A stretch of 64,000 nucleotides of DNA from Staphylococcus aureus (GTDB lineage: Bacteria > Bacillota > Bacilli > Staphylococcales > Staphylococcaceae): the NCBI RefSeq assembly GCF_001027105.1, contig NZ_CP011526.1, positions 2,108,001 to 2,172,000 on the forward strand, in the 5' to 3' direction. Below, in pieces: positions 11,036 through 22,432 of the stretch. Position 1 is the first letter of the stretch; every line of letters begins with the position of its first letter. The notes below the pieces were generated by a model, which saw nothing but the letters and a program-made list of their open reading frames with translations, had not been told where the DNA came from and did no database searches. The translations under genes and the position numbers were made by a program.

Positions 11036-12463
11036 TTATTTAAAATATCCAGCTATAGATTTCACTTCTAAGAACTCTTCAATACCATAATCGCCCCATT
11101 CACGACCTAAACCAGATTGTTTATAGCCACCAAATGGTAAATCTGGCTTTCTACCTGCTTCGTTTATTTCTACTGTACCTGCTTCAATAGAACGAGCTAC
11201 TTTATGCAATGTTTCTTTGTCCTTACCAATAACATATCCTGCCAAACCATATTTTGTATCATTTGCAATTTGAATCGCTTCATCTAAATCGTTATAAGTG
11301 ATAACTGACATTACTGGCCCAAAAATTTCTTCTTGTGCTATCGTCATTTGATTATCTACATTAATAAAAATTGTCGGACGTGCAAAGTATCCTTTTTCAA
11401 GTCCTTCTGGTTTACCAGGACCACCATAAAATAATTCAGCACCTTCTTCAATACCTTTATTAATATAATTTTGTACTTGATCAAATTGTTTTTTACTAAT
11501 GATAGGGCCTACTTGTGTACCATCTTCTCTTGGATTACCGACACGCACTTGGCTAAATTGTTCTTTTAATTCAGCTAAGAATGCATCTTTAATTTTGTTA
11601 GGCACTAAAACACGTGTACCAGCTGTACATACTTGACCAGTATTATTAACAACTTTGCCTGTTGTTGCTTTAGCCGCTTCTTTAATATCTACGTCATCTA
11701 GGACGATATATGGTGATTTGCCACCAAGCTCTAATGATACCTTTTTAAAATCTTTAGCGGCTTTTTCCATAATTTTAGAACCAGTAGGGCCTGATCCTGT
11801 AAATGACATCATGCGTACTTTAGGATGTTCAGATAAAGGATTCCCAACACCAGCACCATCACCATTAACAAGGTTAAATACACCTTTAGGAACACCGACT
11901 TTATCAAAAATCTCAGCTAAAATAACAGCTGCAAATGGTGTTTCTTCAGATGGTTTAAGTACAACTGGACTACCAGCCGCAAATGCTGCTGCTAATTTTA
12001 ATGATGTTTGGTTTGTAGGGAAGTTCCACGGTGTAATTAATCCAGATACACCGATTGCTTCTTTAACAACTAAATCATCTCCGCGGCGTTCTTCAAATTC
12101 GTAGTTATCTAATGCGTCTCTCGCTGCAACAAAATGGTTTAGTCCCATTTGATAATGGACACGCTCAGATAATGATAAAGGAGCACCTAATTCATCCGTA
12201 ATAGCTTGTACAATATCGTCTTTTCTGTTTTCATATTCTTTTACAATTTTATCTAATAACGCTTGTCTTTCTTTCACAGATGTATGACGGAACTCTAAAT
12301 AAACATCGTCTGCCGCCTCGACGGCTTTATCAACATCAGCTTTATTACCTTTAGCAACTTTCCCGATTACTTCTTCGGTTGCTGGATTTATAACTTCTAT
12401 CGTTTCATTACTATTACTTTCTACCCATTCGCCATTAATGTATTGCTTTGTGTAGTCTCTCAT
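11036..12463 (-). CDS. aldA: NAD(P)-dependent aldehyde dehydrogenase
   Basis: Oxidises an aldehyde to the acid; the substrate is not clear from sequence. The protein of 475 residues contains the catalytic Glu in LELGGKSP, the catalytic Cys in [13 protein letters not shown], the cofactor stretch [15 protein letters not shown] and the C-terminal [15 protein letters not shown]. The ATG at 12461-12463 has GAGGAGTG upstream. Next upstream on the same strand is qsrR, separated by a terminator, so control by that repressor is possible but no operator is seen directly in front of aldA. Confidence 0.9.
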   Translation of the reverse strand: MRDYTKQYINGEWVESNSNETIEVINPATEEVIGKVAKGNKADVDKAVEAADDVYLEFRHTSVKERQALLDKIVKEYENRKDDIVQAITDELGAPLSLSERVHYQMGLNHFVAARDALDNYEFEERRGDDLVVKEAIGVSGLITPWNFPTNQTSLKLAAAFAAGSPVVLKPSEETPFAAVILAEIFDKVGVPKGVFNLVNGDGAGVGNPLSEHPKVRMMSFTGSGPTGSKIMEKAAKDFKKVSLELGGKSPYIVLDDVDIKEAAKATTGKVVNNTGQVCTAGTRVLVPNKIKDAFLAELKEQFSQVRVGNPREDGTQVGPIISKKQFDQVQNYINKGIEEGAELFYGGPGKPEGLEKGYFARPTIFINVDNQMTIAQEEIFGPVMSVITYNDLDEAIQIANDTKYGLAGYVIGKDKETLHKVARSIEAGTVEINEAGRKPDLPFGGYKQSGLGREWGDYGIEEFLEVKSIAGYFK

Positions 12464-12611
12464 TATTCTTTCACTCCTCAAGAATGATTTATATATTATT
12501 TATCCGTAATGCATACGATATAAACATTACATTCCATTATGATACGCTCCCTTTTAATATGTTCAAAATAAAATGCTTTAAAATTTTGCTGCATCTATTT
12601 TTTTATATTTT

Positions 12612-12671
12612 TAAATAAAAATAACTATTCCCACATCATCGCAAATAATGCGAAGACTTAGAAATAGTTAT
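12612..12671 (-). terminator. Terminator after qsrR
   Basis: A long hairpin: outer stem ATAACTATT (12621-12629) with AATAGTTAT (12663-12671), inner stem-loop CGCA-aataa-TGCG at 12640-12652, and a minus-strand T-rich tail. It separates qsrR from aldA. Confidence 0.7.
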
Positions 12672-12700
12672 AATCAATGCTATGTTTAAACGTCATGTAA

Positions 12701-13039
12701 TTATTTAGCAGTACGTTGATCTGTTAAATCGACATATGATTGCGCCCATGCTTCAATTGGATGTAAAGCCTCTGCTAACGCTTTACCTTTTTCAGTTAGC
12801 ACATAAATAATTTGTACTGGACTCGTAGAAATGATTTGCTTCTCAACTAACTCCCATTGTGCAAGCTCTGACAACTTAAGACTTAAAGCACGTGGTGTTA
12901 TTGTTTTCAAATCTCTTTTCATATCGGAAAAGTGTGCTGAACAGTCATTACATCTTGAGAGATAATTAATGATTAATCCATTCCAACTTCTACCAAGTAT
13001 TTTAAAAGTTTCTTCGAGATACGGACATACTTCCATCAT
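12701..13039 (-). CDS. qsrR: Quinone-sensing HxlR/YodB-type repressor QsrR
   Basis: Winged-helix repressor of the HxlR family, 112 residues, that senses quinones and electrophiles through cysteine alkylation. The sequence begins MMEVCPYLEETFKIL; with this start the sensing residue is Cys5, and two more cysteines sit at 30 and 33 (SRCNDC), matching the QsrR description. The recognition region is ITPRALSLKLSELAQWELV. Two adjacent ATGs (13039 and 13036) are possible; the ribosome site AGAGGTG fits the second slightly better. A perfect GTATA-N5-TATAC operator lies 54 bases upstream, implying autorepression. Identification combines sequence, cysteine pattern and operator. Confidence 0.85.
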   Translation of the reverse strand: MMEVCPYLEETFKILGRSWNGLIINYLSRCNDCSAHFSDMKRDLKTITPRALSLKLSELAQWELVEKQIISTSPVQIIYVLTEKGKALAEALHPIEAWAQSYVDLTDQRTAK

Positions 13040-13092
13040 CTTCACCTCTCATCAATAAATTTAGAATGTAAACGAACACCATTTTTTAATCA

Positions 13093-13107
13093 GTATAATT
13101 ATTATAC
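13093..13107. promoter_or_regulatory. QsrR operator, overlapping the qsrR -10 region
   Basis: GTATAATTATTATAC matches the reported QsrR consensus GTATA-N5-TATAC with no mismatch. On the minus strand it overlaps a TATAAT hexamer, so bound repressor would block the qsrR promoter. Confidence 0.8.
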
Positions 13108-13124
13108 CACAAAACAAGATAAAT

Positions 13125-14384
13125 CTATACAGTTTCCGTCCAAATATCTGCACCTAAAGCTTTTAAGTGTTCTACAATATCTGTATAACCTCTATAAATA
13201 TGTTTAACATTGTAAATTGTAGTTACACCCTCAGCAATTAAACCAGCAATAATTAAACAAGCTCCTGCTCTTAAATCGCTAGCATAAACTTCAGCACCAT
13301 GTAATGTTGATGGTTTTATCGTTGCTGTGCCTTCGTCAACTTCAATATTTGCACCCATGCGCTTTAATTCTTCAACATGTTTAAAACGCTCCGGATAAAT
13401 CGTATCAGTTACAAATGAAGGACCATTTGCCATAAATAATAATGGTGTAATAGGCTGTTGCAAATCAGTAGCAAAACCTGGATATACTAGTGTTTTAATA
13501 TCAACAAATTGATATGGCGCATTATTATTGATGCGAATTCTTTCGTCTCTTACATCAACATTCACACCTAATTCACTAAATTTAGCAGTTAATGTTTCTA
13601 CATGTTTCGGAACAATATTATTTAATATAACATTTTCTCCACATGCTGCAGCGATACACATATATGTGCCTGCTTCAATTCTATCAGGTATAACTTGATA
13701 CTCAGAACCATGTAATTCTTTGACGCCATTGATTTTAATTGTTGATGTACCCGCTCCCTTAATATTAGCTCCCATACTTGTTAAGAAGTTAGCAACATCA
13801 ACTACTTCCGGTTCTTTAGCAGCATTTTCAATTACAGTTTGTCCTGTTGCATAAACTGCAGCTAGCATAATGTTAATTGTTGCACCTACGCTAACCATAT
13901 CTAGAAAAATATGTGCACCTTTTAACTCTTTAGCTTCGATTTTCATTGATGTCGTACTTGATTCATCAATTTCAGCACCTAAAGCTTTAAATCCTTTAAT
14001 ATGTTGATCAATTGGACGTGGCCCAAGTGGACATCCTCCCGGTAAACCAATCACACATTTTTTAAATCTACCTAACATGGCACCCATCATATAGTATGAA
14101 GCACGTAATGATTCAACTTTATTATTTGGTAATGCAGCATTTTGTATTTCAGTTGTATCAACTTCTAATTCCGTACCATTTAGTGATGCCTTAATATTTA
14201 AATCTTCTAATAAACTCACTAAAGTTTTAACATCAGAGATTTGCGGTAACCCTTCTAATTTCACATGTCCTTGAGCTAATAATGTTGCAGGAATGATAGC
14301 TACAGCACTGTTTTTCGCGCCACTGATATTAACTTCCCCATTTAGTGTGCGTCCACCTCTTATTTTTATTACCTCTTGAGCCAT
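13125..14384 (-). CDS. murZ: UDP-N-acetylglucosamine 1-carboxyvinyltransferase 2 (MurZ)
   Basis: Adds enolpyruvate from PEP to UDP-GlcNAc, the first committed step of peptidoglycan synthesis and the target of fosfomycin. The protein of 419 residues has the catalytic cysteine in [18 protein letters not shown], the N-terminal [21 protein letters not shown] motif and the family C-terminus. Firmicutes carry two paralogues: murA lies near the atp operon and this second copy next to fba is murZ (also called murA2 or murAB). The protein is intact. It lies just upstream of qsrR on the same strand, with the QsrR operator between them. Confidence 0.93.
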   Translation of the reverse strand: MAQEVIKIRGGRTLNGEVNISGAKNSAVAIIPATLLAQGHVKLEGLPQISDVKTLVSLLEDLNIKASLNGTELEVDTTEIQNAALPNNKVESLRASYYMMGAMLGRFKKCVIGLPGGCPLGPRPIDQHIKGFKALGAEIDESSTTSMKIEAKELKGAHIFLDMVSVGATINIMLAAVYATGQTVIENAAKEPEVVDVANFLTSMGANIKGAGTSTIKINGVKELHGSEYQVIPDRIEAGTYMCIAAACGENVILNNIVPKHVETLTAKFSELGVNVDVRDERIRINNNAPYQFVDIKTLVYPGFATDLQQPITPLLFMANGPSFVTDTIYPERFKHVEELKRMGANIEVDEGTATIKPSTLHGAEVYASDLRAGACLIIAGLIAEGVTTIYNVKHIYRGYTDIVEHLKALGADIWTETV

Positions 14385-14764
14385 ATCATTTATCTCCTTT
14401 GTCCATTACTTTTTAATTTTTTGCATTATTAGCATTATAAATTAATTTTACTTTATTTGTAAAATAGTTTATTTTAATCGTTAAAATCTTGTCTTTCTAT
14501 TTTCGATTGATTAATAACAAATCATTCACCTTTACTAATATATGCTGTTCTTCCCCACTTGACCATGGTCTAAAGTCTGATTATTCAACTAAATATTGAC
14601 GTTGTTTTGACAATTATTTAGTTTTAATTCTACGGTTTTCACGTAAACTTTTTTCATAAATTGCTCATTTTCCTTATAATTATATCACAATCAATTTTGA
14701 TATATTTTACCATTTTTACGCTTTCATTTTAAAATCAAACTGTTTTATTTATTACTTATACGAC
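14385..14764. other. AT-rich intergenic region between murZ and fba
   Basis: About 380 bases without a credible gene; it must hold the murZ promoter (minus strand), with a TATAAT around 14684. One site at 14712-14727 matches the cre consensus at all but one fixed position. No convincing hairpin other than the fba terminator was seen. Confidence 0.45.
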
Positions 14765-14800
14765 ATAAAAAAGAAGCAAACACCATTTTGTCTGCTTCTT
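14765..14800 (-). terminator. Terminator after fba
   Basis: AAGAAGCAAACA (14771-14782) pairs with TGTCTGCTTCTT (14789-14800), and on the minus strand a run of T follows. Confidence 0.85.
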
Positions 14801-14849
14801 TTAAAATTAATATCCCTACGTTATTAATAACTTAAAGACTAAATATTAA

Positions 14850-15710
14850 TTATTTAGCGCGGTTAGAAGTACCGAACTCTTTAATTTTACCTTTAACTGT
14901 TTCTTTGATGGCTTCACGTGCAGGTCCTAAGTATTTACGAGGATCGTAAACTTCTTTGTCGTTATTTAAAACGTCACGAACTGCTTTTGCTGAAGCGATT
15001 TGGTTTTCAGTGTTTACGTTAATTTTAGCTGTACCAAATGGAATTGCTTTTTGGATATCTTTAGTCGGGATACCAGTACCACCGTGTAATACTAATGGTA
15101 AACCTGTAGATAAACCGATTTCTTCCATTTCTTTAAATCCTAATTTTGGTTCACCTTTGTATGGACCATGAACTGAACCTAATGCTGGCGCTAATGCATC
15201 AATACCAGTTTTTTCAACTAGTTCTTGACATTCTTTAGGATCAGCATAAATGATGCCGTCTGCTACAACATCATCTTCTTGTCCACCAACAGTACCTAAT
15301 TCAGCTTCTACAGAAACACCTTTTTCATGAGCGTATTCAACAACTTTTTTAGTTGTTGCTACGTTTTCTTCGAATGGGCTGTGTGAAGCATCGATCATTA
15401 CTGATGTGAAACCAGCATCGATAGCTTCTTTACATTTTTCAAAGCTTGAACCATGGTCTAAATGGATTGCTACAGGAATAGTGATGTTTAAGTCATGCAT
15501 TAACCCTTCAACCATTTTAACAATTGTGTAGAAACCGCTCATGTAACGAGCAGCACCTTCAGAAACACCTAAAATTACAGGTGCATTTTCTTCTTGTGAC
15601 GCTTCTAAAATTGCTTGAGTGAATTCTAGGTTATTAATATTGTATTGACCTACCGCATAACCATTTTCTTTTGCATCAATTAACATTTCTTTCATTGAAA
15701 CTAAAGGCAT
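14850..15710 (-). CDS. fba: Class II fructose-bisphosphate aldolase
   Basis: Zinc-dependent aldolase of glycolysis and gluconeogenesis, splitting fructose-1,6-bisphosphate into DHAP and GAP. The protein of 286 residues has the metal histidines in HLDHGSSF and VLHGGTGIP, plus [10 protein letters not shown] and GTVGGQEDD. The ATG at 15708-15710 ([10 protein letters not shown]) has a strong AAGGAGG; the frame extends upstream without support. S. aureus also has a class I enzyme elsewhere. Monocistronic, bounded by its own terminator. Confidence 0.97.
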
Positions 15711-15927
15711 GAAAGTTCCTCCTTGAGTGCTTACGCACGTATTTTTCAAAGTAATTATATCAAAAAAATAGCGTCAATGCATTGAAATACTGCAGATTAA
15801 ATGTGTATTTTTTGAAAAATGCGATAGTTATACTAAATGCAAACGTATACATTTTTATACAATTTAAGCCGTTGCATAATATGTAGTCATTAATTACAAT
15901 ATTTTATAAGTAGATTGGAGGATAAAG

Positions 15928-16449
15928 ATGTCAAAAATCTTAAACACACAACTAATAGGTATCTTTAATAGGCTAGAAAAACAATCTTTAGAAATTCAAA
16001 TGGCCGCCCAATGTTTAATTCAAGCAATTGGTGGCGAAGGTTATGTTTATGTAAAAGGTTATGATGATTTACAGTTTTTCGAAAGTTTCATTCTACATAG
16101 TGATGAGCGTTTAAAATCTAGCCGAAAACTTGACGCTATTAAAGACTTTAAAGAAATTGACTCAACTGATCGTGTATTATTATTCGCACCATTTTATAAT
16201 GATCAAGTTGCATTAGATATTCAAAAACTTATCGACTTAGATATCGATGTGGTCTTAATAAGCAACAAACCTAAAACAGATGATTTCCCTGATCATCTCG
16301 TACATTTTATCGATTTATCTACACCAAGACCTATAGTCTACACTGAAGATTACGATAAGATTGTCCAACCACATGCGATGGCATTGAATTATGTATACTA
16401 TGACATTTATACACAAATGATTGAAATGACAAGAGACTTAGAATTATAA
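15928..16449 (+). CDS. DUF2529 family protein (YwjG-like)
   Basis: A 173-residue cytosolic protein of the DUF2529 family, conserved beside pyrG and fba in Firmicutes and of unknown function. It looks like an SIS-type alpha/beta fold: glycine-rich IGGEGYVYVKG near residue 35, RVLLFAPFYNDQVALD near 85 and VVLISNKPKTDDFPDH near 113. SIS proteins bind phosphosugars, but no catalytic residues are recognised. GGAGGATAAAG precedes the ATG. It converges on pyrG through a shared bidirectional terminator. Confidence 0.8.
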   Translation: MSKILNTQLIGIFNRLEKQSLEIQMAAQCLIQAIGGEGYVYVKGYDDLQFFESFILHSDERLKSSRKLDAIKDFKEIDSTDRVLLFAPFYNDQVALDIQKLIDLDIDVVLISNKPKTDDFPDHLVHFIDLSTPRPIVYTEDYDKIVQPHAMALNYVYYDIYTQMIEMTRDLEL

Positions 16450-16504
16450 AAGTCACTATTGTTATTTCATACCTTGTCACTAACATAATATTAAAATTAT
16501 ACGA

Positions 16505-16547
16505 AAAACCGGTACTTTCAATGTTTAACAATGAAAGTACCGGTTTT
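16505..16547. terminator. Bidirectional terminator between DUF2529 gene and pyrG
   Basis: Arms of 16 bases at 16505-16520 and 16532-16547 pair perfectly around ACCGGTACTTTCA, with A and T runs on both sides. It serves both converging genes. Confidence 0.92.
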
Positions 16548-16557
16548 ATTAGCAAAT

Positions 16558-18183
<1,626 letters not shown>

Positions 18184-18383
18184 TTATTAAAGGGAATGCT
18201 TCCTCATCAATTGTAAAAATTACGTAAAACATAACATTAAAGCAAGCTCATTCAAGTTGTTTATTTGTCGAATTCGACAAAATTAAATTCTGTTTACTTA
18301 CCGTTTCCATACTGCTATGTCACTATGTATATCATTTACAACTTTGATTTTTGCGTTATCATTTCTTGATTTACTCAATTAAA

Positions 18384-18460
18384 TAAAAAAACGCTCCCTC
18401 TCACAAATTCTGTAAGGGGAGCGTATAAATTTTATACACGTGTCCTATTTAAAGGAGCCC
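18384..18460 (-). promoter_or_regulatory. pyrG leader attenuator (reiterative-transcription type)
   Basis: The predicted transcript begins GGGCTCC at 18460. A terminator hairpin follows: ACGCTCCC (18391-18398) with GGGAGCGT (18417-18424), then T7. In B. subtilis the pyrG transcript also starts GGGC; at low CTP extra Gs are added at the start and pair with the C/U-rich arm to prevent termination. All needed parts are present here: initial GGGC, a complementary CTCCCC arm and a terminator about 40 bases in. Assigned by analogy. Confidence 0.82.
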
Positions 18461-18467
18461 GAATAAA

Positions 18468-18495
18468 ATTTTATCATCTTTCAACTAAAAGTCAA
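18468..18495 (-). promoter_or_regulatory. pyrG promoter
   Basis: TTGACT (18490-18495), 16-base spacer, TAAAAT (18468-18473), then seven bases to the GGG start at 18460. Confidence 0.75.
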
Positions 18496-18503
18496 ACAAA
18501 AAA

Positions 18504-19034
18504 TTAATCGTTGAAGTCTTCTTCGTCTTCAAACACTTCTTCGTCTTCGTCTAGTTCATCTTCATCTTCTTCAATGACTATATCCGAATGATTGATTTCT
18601 TCTTCAACCTGCTCATCTTCTGGATCATTTAGTTCTTCTTGATCATCTGTTTGAGCTGGAATATCATCGTCGTCATCCATTTCATCTTCGCCCAATAATT
18701 TTAAGTTTTGATCTTCTTCATCATCTGCATCCAGAATATCGAATTTTTGAATAGTTGGTGCGATTTTCTCTTCAATATCATCTACCGAATACCAATCACG
18801 TAATCCCCATAAATTTTCTCCAACATTTAAAAAACGACCATCTGTGTTTAAATCCGTGTAAAATTGTACAACACGATTTTCAATTTCTTCGTACTCATAA
18901 TCACCTAACGCTCTAAATTCATCGATGATATCATATAAGTTCATTGTTTCGCCTTTATCATTCAATAATGTATAAGCCATATCAATAAATGATTTTTCAT
19001 CAACCATTTGTTTTGTATAATCTTGAATTTTCAT
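18504..19034 (-). CDS. rpoE: RNA polymerase delta subunit
   Basis: Gram-positive accessory subunit of RNA polymerase that speeds recycling and lowers non-specific RNA binding. The protein of 176 residues has an N-terminal folded HARE-HTH domain (about 1-90, with [29 protein letters not shown]). A strongly acidic disordered tail (about 95-176), mostly Asp and Glu, is the hallmark of the family. The gene lies just upstream of the pyrG promoter, as in Bacillus. Distinct from the sigma-E gene of the same symbol in other bacteria. Confidence 0.95.
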
Positions 19035-19145
19035 TGCCCAATACTTCCTTTCGAAGGATATAATCTAAATTTATACGTCTGAATTCATTTATATATAGTA
19101 ACAAAACTAAATTATAAATGACAATATCATATTTCGCAATCACTG

Positions 19146-20006
19146 TTAGTAATTTAAATATTTTTCGAAAACGACATAATCATCAGTTTGTTCGATTTCA
19201 ACGAAATTACTATTTAAACATAATGGTTTAAAATCATTATTCTCTCCAAACAGAATCATCGTAATCACATTAAGGTTGTCATAGTTTTTTCTTAAGTAAG
19301 TTGGCAATTGTCGCAGAGCACTTGAACCAATACCATTAAAGCGATATGATTTATCCACTTCAATAGCAGCAATGTTCATGCGTTCACCAATCTGCTCCAA
19401 TGCGATAAAGCCAACCTTTTGGCCATCAATCATTAAATTAATGATATGTACATTGGTCACTTCTGAACGACTTTCTTCTTCAAGCTTTAATGATGAAACA
19501 TGTTTTGAATCTAAGTCCAAGTAATATAGTCGTTCTTTGCCAATTGGTCCTTCTTCTTTAGTCGCTGTATGCATGAATCCAGCACGTTCGTATAGGTTCC
19601 AAGCATTGTCATTTTCCGCATCTACTACTAGATATAGATGATTAAAATCAGGAAATACACCTTGAACATATTGCGGCAATGACATCATTATTTTCGTGCC
19701 ATATCCAAAACCTTGATATTTTTCATTAATCGATAATGAACGAATATAAACGACATTTTCAGGTGTATCATAACCTTCATGCTGATAGTAACGATGTAAT
19801 ACAAAAAAGCCCACCACTTCATTTTTATCGTTTATTGCTACGTTAGCAATCCTATCAGCATCATTAATTGCATCATCAATAACTTCTTTAGGTAAAGATG
19901 AATATATTTGTTGTCTTTCATTCAAGTCAAAATCATTAATTGCTGAACGATATTGTTCATCAAATGCTTTTAAAGTGATACCTTCAAAACAAAGTTCTTT
20001 AGCCAT
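19146..20006 (-). CDS. GNAT acetyltransferase, tandem-domain
   Basis: A 286-residue protein with two GNAT-like halves. The first (about 30-165) is canonical: VVGFFVLHRYYQ, VVYIRSLSINEKYQGFGYGTKIM (acetyl-CoA loop Q-G-F-G-Y-G) and NDNAWNLYERAGF. The second (about 175-286) keeps the fold pattern, with VGFIALEQIGERMNIAAIEVDKSYRFNGIGSSAL and LNSNFVEIEQTDDYVVFEKYL, but its CoA loop (RFNGIGSS) is weaker. The substrate is unknown. It lies about 110 bases from rpoE on the same strand. The tandem layout is read from sequence; the loss of activity in the second half is inference. Confidence 0.78.
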   Translation of the reverse strand: MAKELCFEGITLKAFDEQYRSAINDFDLNERQQIYSSLPKEVIDDAINDADRIANVAINDKNEVVGFFVLHRYYQHEGYDTPENVVYIRSLSINEKYQGFGYGTKIMMSLPQYVQGVFPDFNHLYLVVDAENDNAWNLYERAGFMHTATKEEGPIGKERLYYLDLDSKHVSSLKLEEESRSEVTNVHIINLMIDGQKVGFIALEQIGERMNIAAIEVDKSYRFNGIGSSALRQLPTYLRKNYDNLNVITMILFGENNDFKPLCLNSNFVEIEQTDDYVVFEKYLNY

Positions 20007-20363
20007 ATATTTAACCCCTATCTTTTTATATATGAAGCATGAATCCCCATATTATTTTACCTATTATTTCACTACGATACCATTATTTGCTCTAAGTTAA
20101 ATAAATTACTTATTTATATTTTTTAAATTTCAAAATTAATGTACTATTCCTCATTACTTATCATTTTAATCAGAGACTTACAAATACACTGCGTACGAAC
20201 TACTTTTAATATTGCGTCACTAACTAACAATCCTATACAACTTCAAAATTCCTAGAAAATAATATATATAACTTAACGTCCACGTTTGTAAAACATTAAT
20301 TGCGATACGCTTACAATGTTGAAATGCAATGGCATCAAATTTGTTAATAATTACTATTATTAC
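20007..20363. other. AT-rich intergenic region before coaW
   Basis: About 360 bases between the divergent acetyltransferase gene and coaW. It contains no credible gene or strong hairpin; promoters for both flanking genes are expected here. TTGCGATACGCTTACAATG at about 20299 looks slightly cre-like but fails at fixed positions. Confidence 0.4.
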
Positions 20364-20391
20364 TTGTTTTTTAGTCATTTTACTATACTAT
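20364..20391 (+). promoter_or_regulatory. coaW promoter
   Basis: TTGTTT (20364-20369), 16-base spacer and TACTAT (20386-20391) lie about 40 bases before the coaW start. A plausible sigma-A promoter from sequence alone. Confidence 0.5.
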
Positions 20392-20429
20392 TATTTAAGG
20401 ATAGACATTAATAATGAGGTGGGAATCTT

Positions 20430-21233
20430 ATGAAAGTTGGCATTGACGCTGGCGGTACACTAATTAAAATCGTTCAAGAGCAAGATAACCAACGTACTTT
20501 TAAAACTGAATTAACTAAAAATATTGATCAAGTTGTGGAATGGTTAAACCAACAGCAAATTGAAAAATTATGCTTAACTGGAGGTAATGCAGGTGTCATT
20601 GCTGAAAACATCAACATTCCTGCACAAATTTTTGTAGAGTTTGATGCTGCATCTCAAGGACTAGGTATTTTGTTAAAAGAGCAAGGCCATGACTTAGCAG
20701 ATTATATTTTTGCAAATGTTGGTACCGGTACGTCACTACATTATTTCGACGGCCAATCACAACGTCGTGTAGGCGGTATCGGTACAGGTGGAGGCATGAT
20801 TCAAGGACTCGGTTATTTACTAAGTCAAATCACTGATTATAAACAGTTAACTGACATGGCACAACACGGTGATCGTAACACTATCGATTTAAAGGTTAGA
20901 CATATTTATAAAGATACCGAACCACCCATTCCCGGTGATTTAACAGCAGCTAATTTTGGTCATGTACTACATCATTTAGATGCTGATTTTACACCTAGCA
21001 ATAAATTAGCAGCCGTTATTGGTGTCGTTGGCGAAGTTGTTACGACAATGGCCATTACTGTTGCACGTGAATTTAAAACTGAAAATATCGTTTATATCGG
21101 TTCTTCATTTCATAATAACGCTTTATTACGCAAAGTTGTGGAAGATTATACTGTGTTACGCGGTTGCAAACCGTACTATGTTGAAAACGGCGCATTTTCA
21201 GGTGCTATTGGTGCATTATATTTAGAAAAATAG
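20430..21233 (+). CDS. coaW: Type II pantothenate kinase
   Basis: Phosphorylates pantothenate in coenzyme A synthesis. The 267-residue protein is of the actin-like eukaryotic type: phosphate-1 motif [12 protein letters not shown] at the N-terminus, [12 protein letters not shown] and [20 protein letters not shown] in the middle, and [11 protein letters not shown] near the C-terminus. Type II enzymes in S. aureus resist feedback by CoA, fitting a cell that uses CoA as its main small thiol. GAGGTGGG precedes the ATG. Monocistronic. Confidence 0.95.
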   Translation: MKVGIDAGGTLIKIVQEQDNQRTFKTELTKNIDQVVEWLNQQQIEKLCLTGGNAGVIAENINIPAQIFVEFDAASQGLGILLKEQGHDLADYIFANVGTGTSLHYFDGQSQRRVGGIGTGGGMIQGLGYLLSQITDYKQLTDMAQHGDRNTIDLKVRHIYKDTEPPIPGDLTAANFGHVLHHLDADFTPSNKLAAVIGVVGEVVTTMAITVAREFKTENIVYIGSSFHNNALLRKVVEDYTVLRGCKPYYVENGAFSGAIGALYLEK

Positions 21234-21235
21234 AA

Positions 21236-21289
21236 AAAGACCATTTATATGCGCGTTGTTTTAAATAAACGCTATATAAATGGCCTTTT
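21236..21289 (+). terminator. Terminator after coaW
   Basis: AGACCATTTATAT pairs with ATATAAATGGCCTTTT around a GCG/CGC inner stem; a T-rich tail follows on the plus strand. Confidence 0.8.
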
Positions 21290-21362
21290 ATTTTATGGTC
21301 TAAGTGTTTTGAATACGTATTGTTCCATTTATTATCACTTAATTACTTACAACTCAATTCAA

Positions 21363-22034
21363 TTAAAATGTAAGTTCATTAGACAATTTTTGCGCTGAAA
21401 CAATTGTACCAACCACGCCAGTTTTTAAATCTATCGCAACGGCTTTATGATCATCTCTAAGTTCATCTAGCCATTCTCCGAAAACAGAACCTTCAATCGT
21501 AATTAAATCACACTCTTCAAAATCTTCATCTCGAACTTTTAACGCTCTGTTTTTAATACTCCATACAGGCATAATATGCGGCTTTTTTTCGTCGCTATCA
21601 TTTTCACTAATGAGAATAAACTGCTTACTACCTTTTTTAGTTAAGCCGTATACTTCATCATATTTCGCTACATCTTGGACAAATTCTTTGATTCTAATTT
21701 TATCTAATTCCGTCATCACTTCTTGTGTAACAGCTACAACGTTTAGTAGATGCCCTTCTTCTTCCATTGTTTGATTCATAATAATATGGTCTTGTTCATC
21801 AAACAATTCATCTAATTCATAAGTAGCAAAACGATCAACGTCCATTTTTACAACTTTATCAAATGGAATATCACGACTTGTTAAAAATGATACGGCCACA
21901 CTTTCTTCTGTCCAAACGCCTACATACGCTTCACTTTTATAATTTAGGCGTACTAGTTTTTTATTTTTAGAGGCGAAATAAATACATTCATTTATTAATA
22001 TATCTCTAAAGAATGGATATGCTTTATAAGACAT
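21363..22034 (-). CDS. Uncharacterised protein, possibly DUF2750-related
   Basis: A 223-residue soluble acidic protein with no membrane segment or signal. It appears to be two related halves: each has a patch where a predicted strand is followed by acidic residues and W (YVGVWTEESVAVSFLT near 37-52; IMPVWSIKNRALKVRDEDFEECDLI near 154-178). The second patch plus FGEWLDEL resembles DUF2750 proteins. No catalytic motif is visible. The start at 22034 is accepted because MSYKAYPFFRD is the first ATG. Surrounded by intergenic DNA on both sides. Function unknown. Confidence 0.6.
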   Translation of the reverse strand: MSYKAYPFFRDILINECIYFASKNKKLVRLNYKSEAYVGVWTEESVAVSFLTSRDIPFDKVVKMDVDRFATYELDELFDEQDHIIMNQTMEEEGHLLNVVAVTQEVMTELDKIRIKEFVQDVAKYDEVYGLTKKGSKQFILISENDSDEKKPHIMPVWSIKNRALKVRDEDFEECDLITIEGSVFGEWLDELRDDHKAVAIDLKTGVVGTIVSAQKLSNELTF

Positions 22035-22432
22035 GCTTGACCCTCACTTTTTAAAATATGTCATACATAAAATAGTAAATGACTCCAACAAGTTAGTCAA
22101 TTAGACATATTAAGAATTCAATTTAATGTCATGTTTTTCATTTTAAAAATTCAATAGCATTAAATTTTACGTATACACAAATTCGGTCTATAACACGAAA
22201 CATATCTAGTTACTAAAAATTTCAAAACGATAACCTTTAGTATACCTTTATCAACAAAATGGCAACTCTTATAACATAGTGAAATAAAAGTCGCCATTTA
22301 ATATTAGTATTACAAAGTATTGCCATATCATAAATTTAATTACTGTTGACTAGAATCGAAAAAAGCTTGTTACAAACGCATATTCAGTCAACTACTGGCA
22401 ACACAACATTGTAGCGCCTTATGTTCCGAACT
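22035..22432. other. Intergenic region with a short dispersed repeat
   Basis: About 400 bases, AT-rich, without a gene. Near its right end it holds AACATTGTAGCGCC, which also occurs at about 32518-32531. No terminator hairpin after the ATP-grasp gene is obvious. Confidence 0.45.

Noticed and set aside
14712..14727. cre-like site upstream of murZ
   Set aside because: One fixed position of the consensus fails (A instead of C), and no nearby gene is an evident catabolite-control target.
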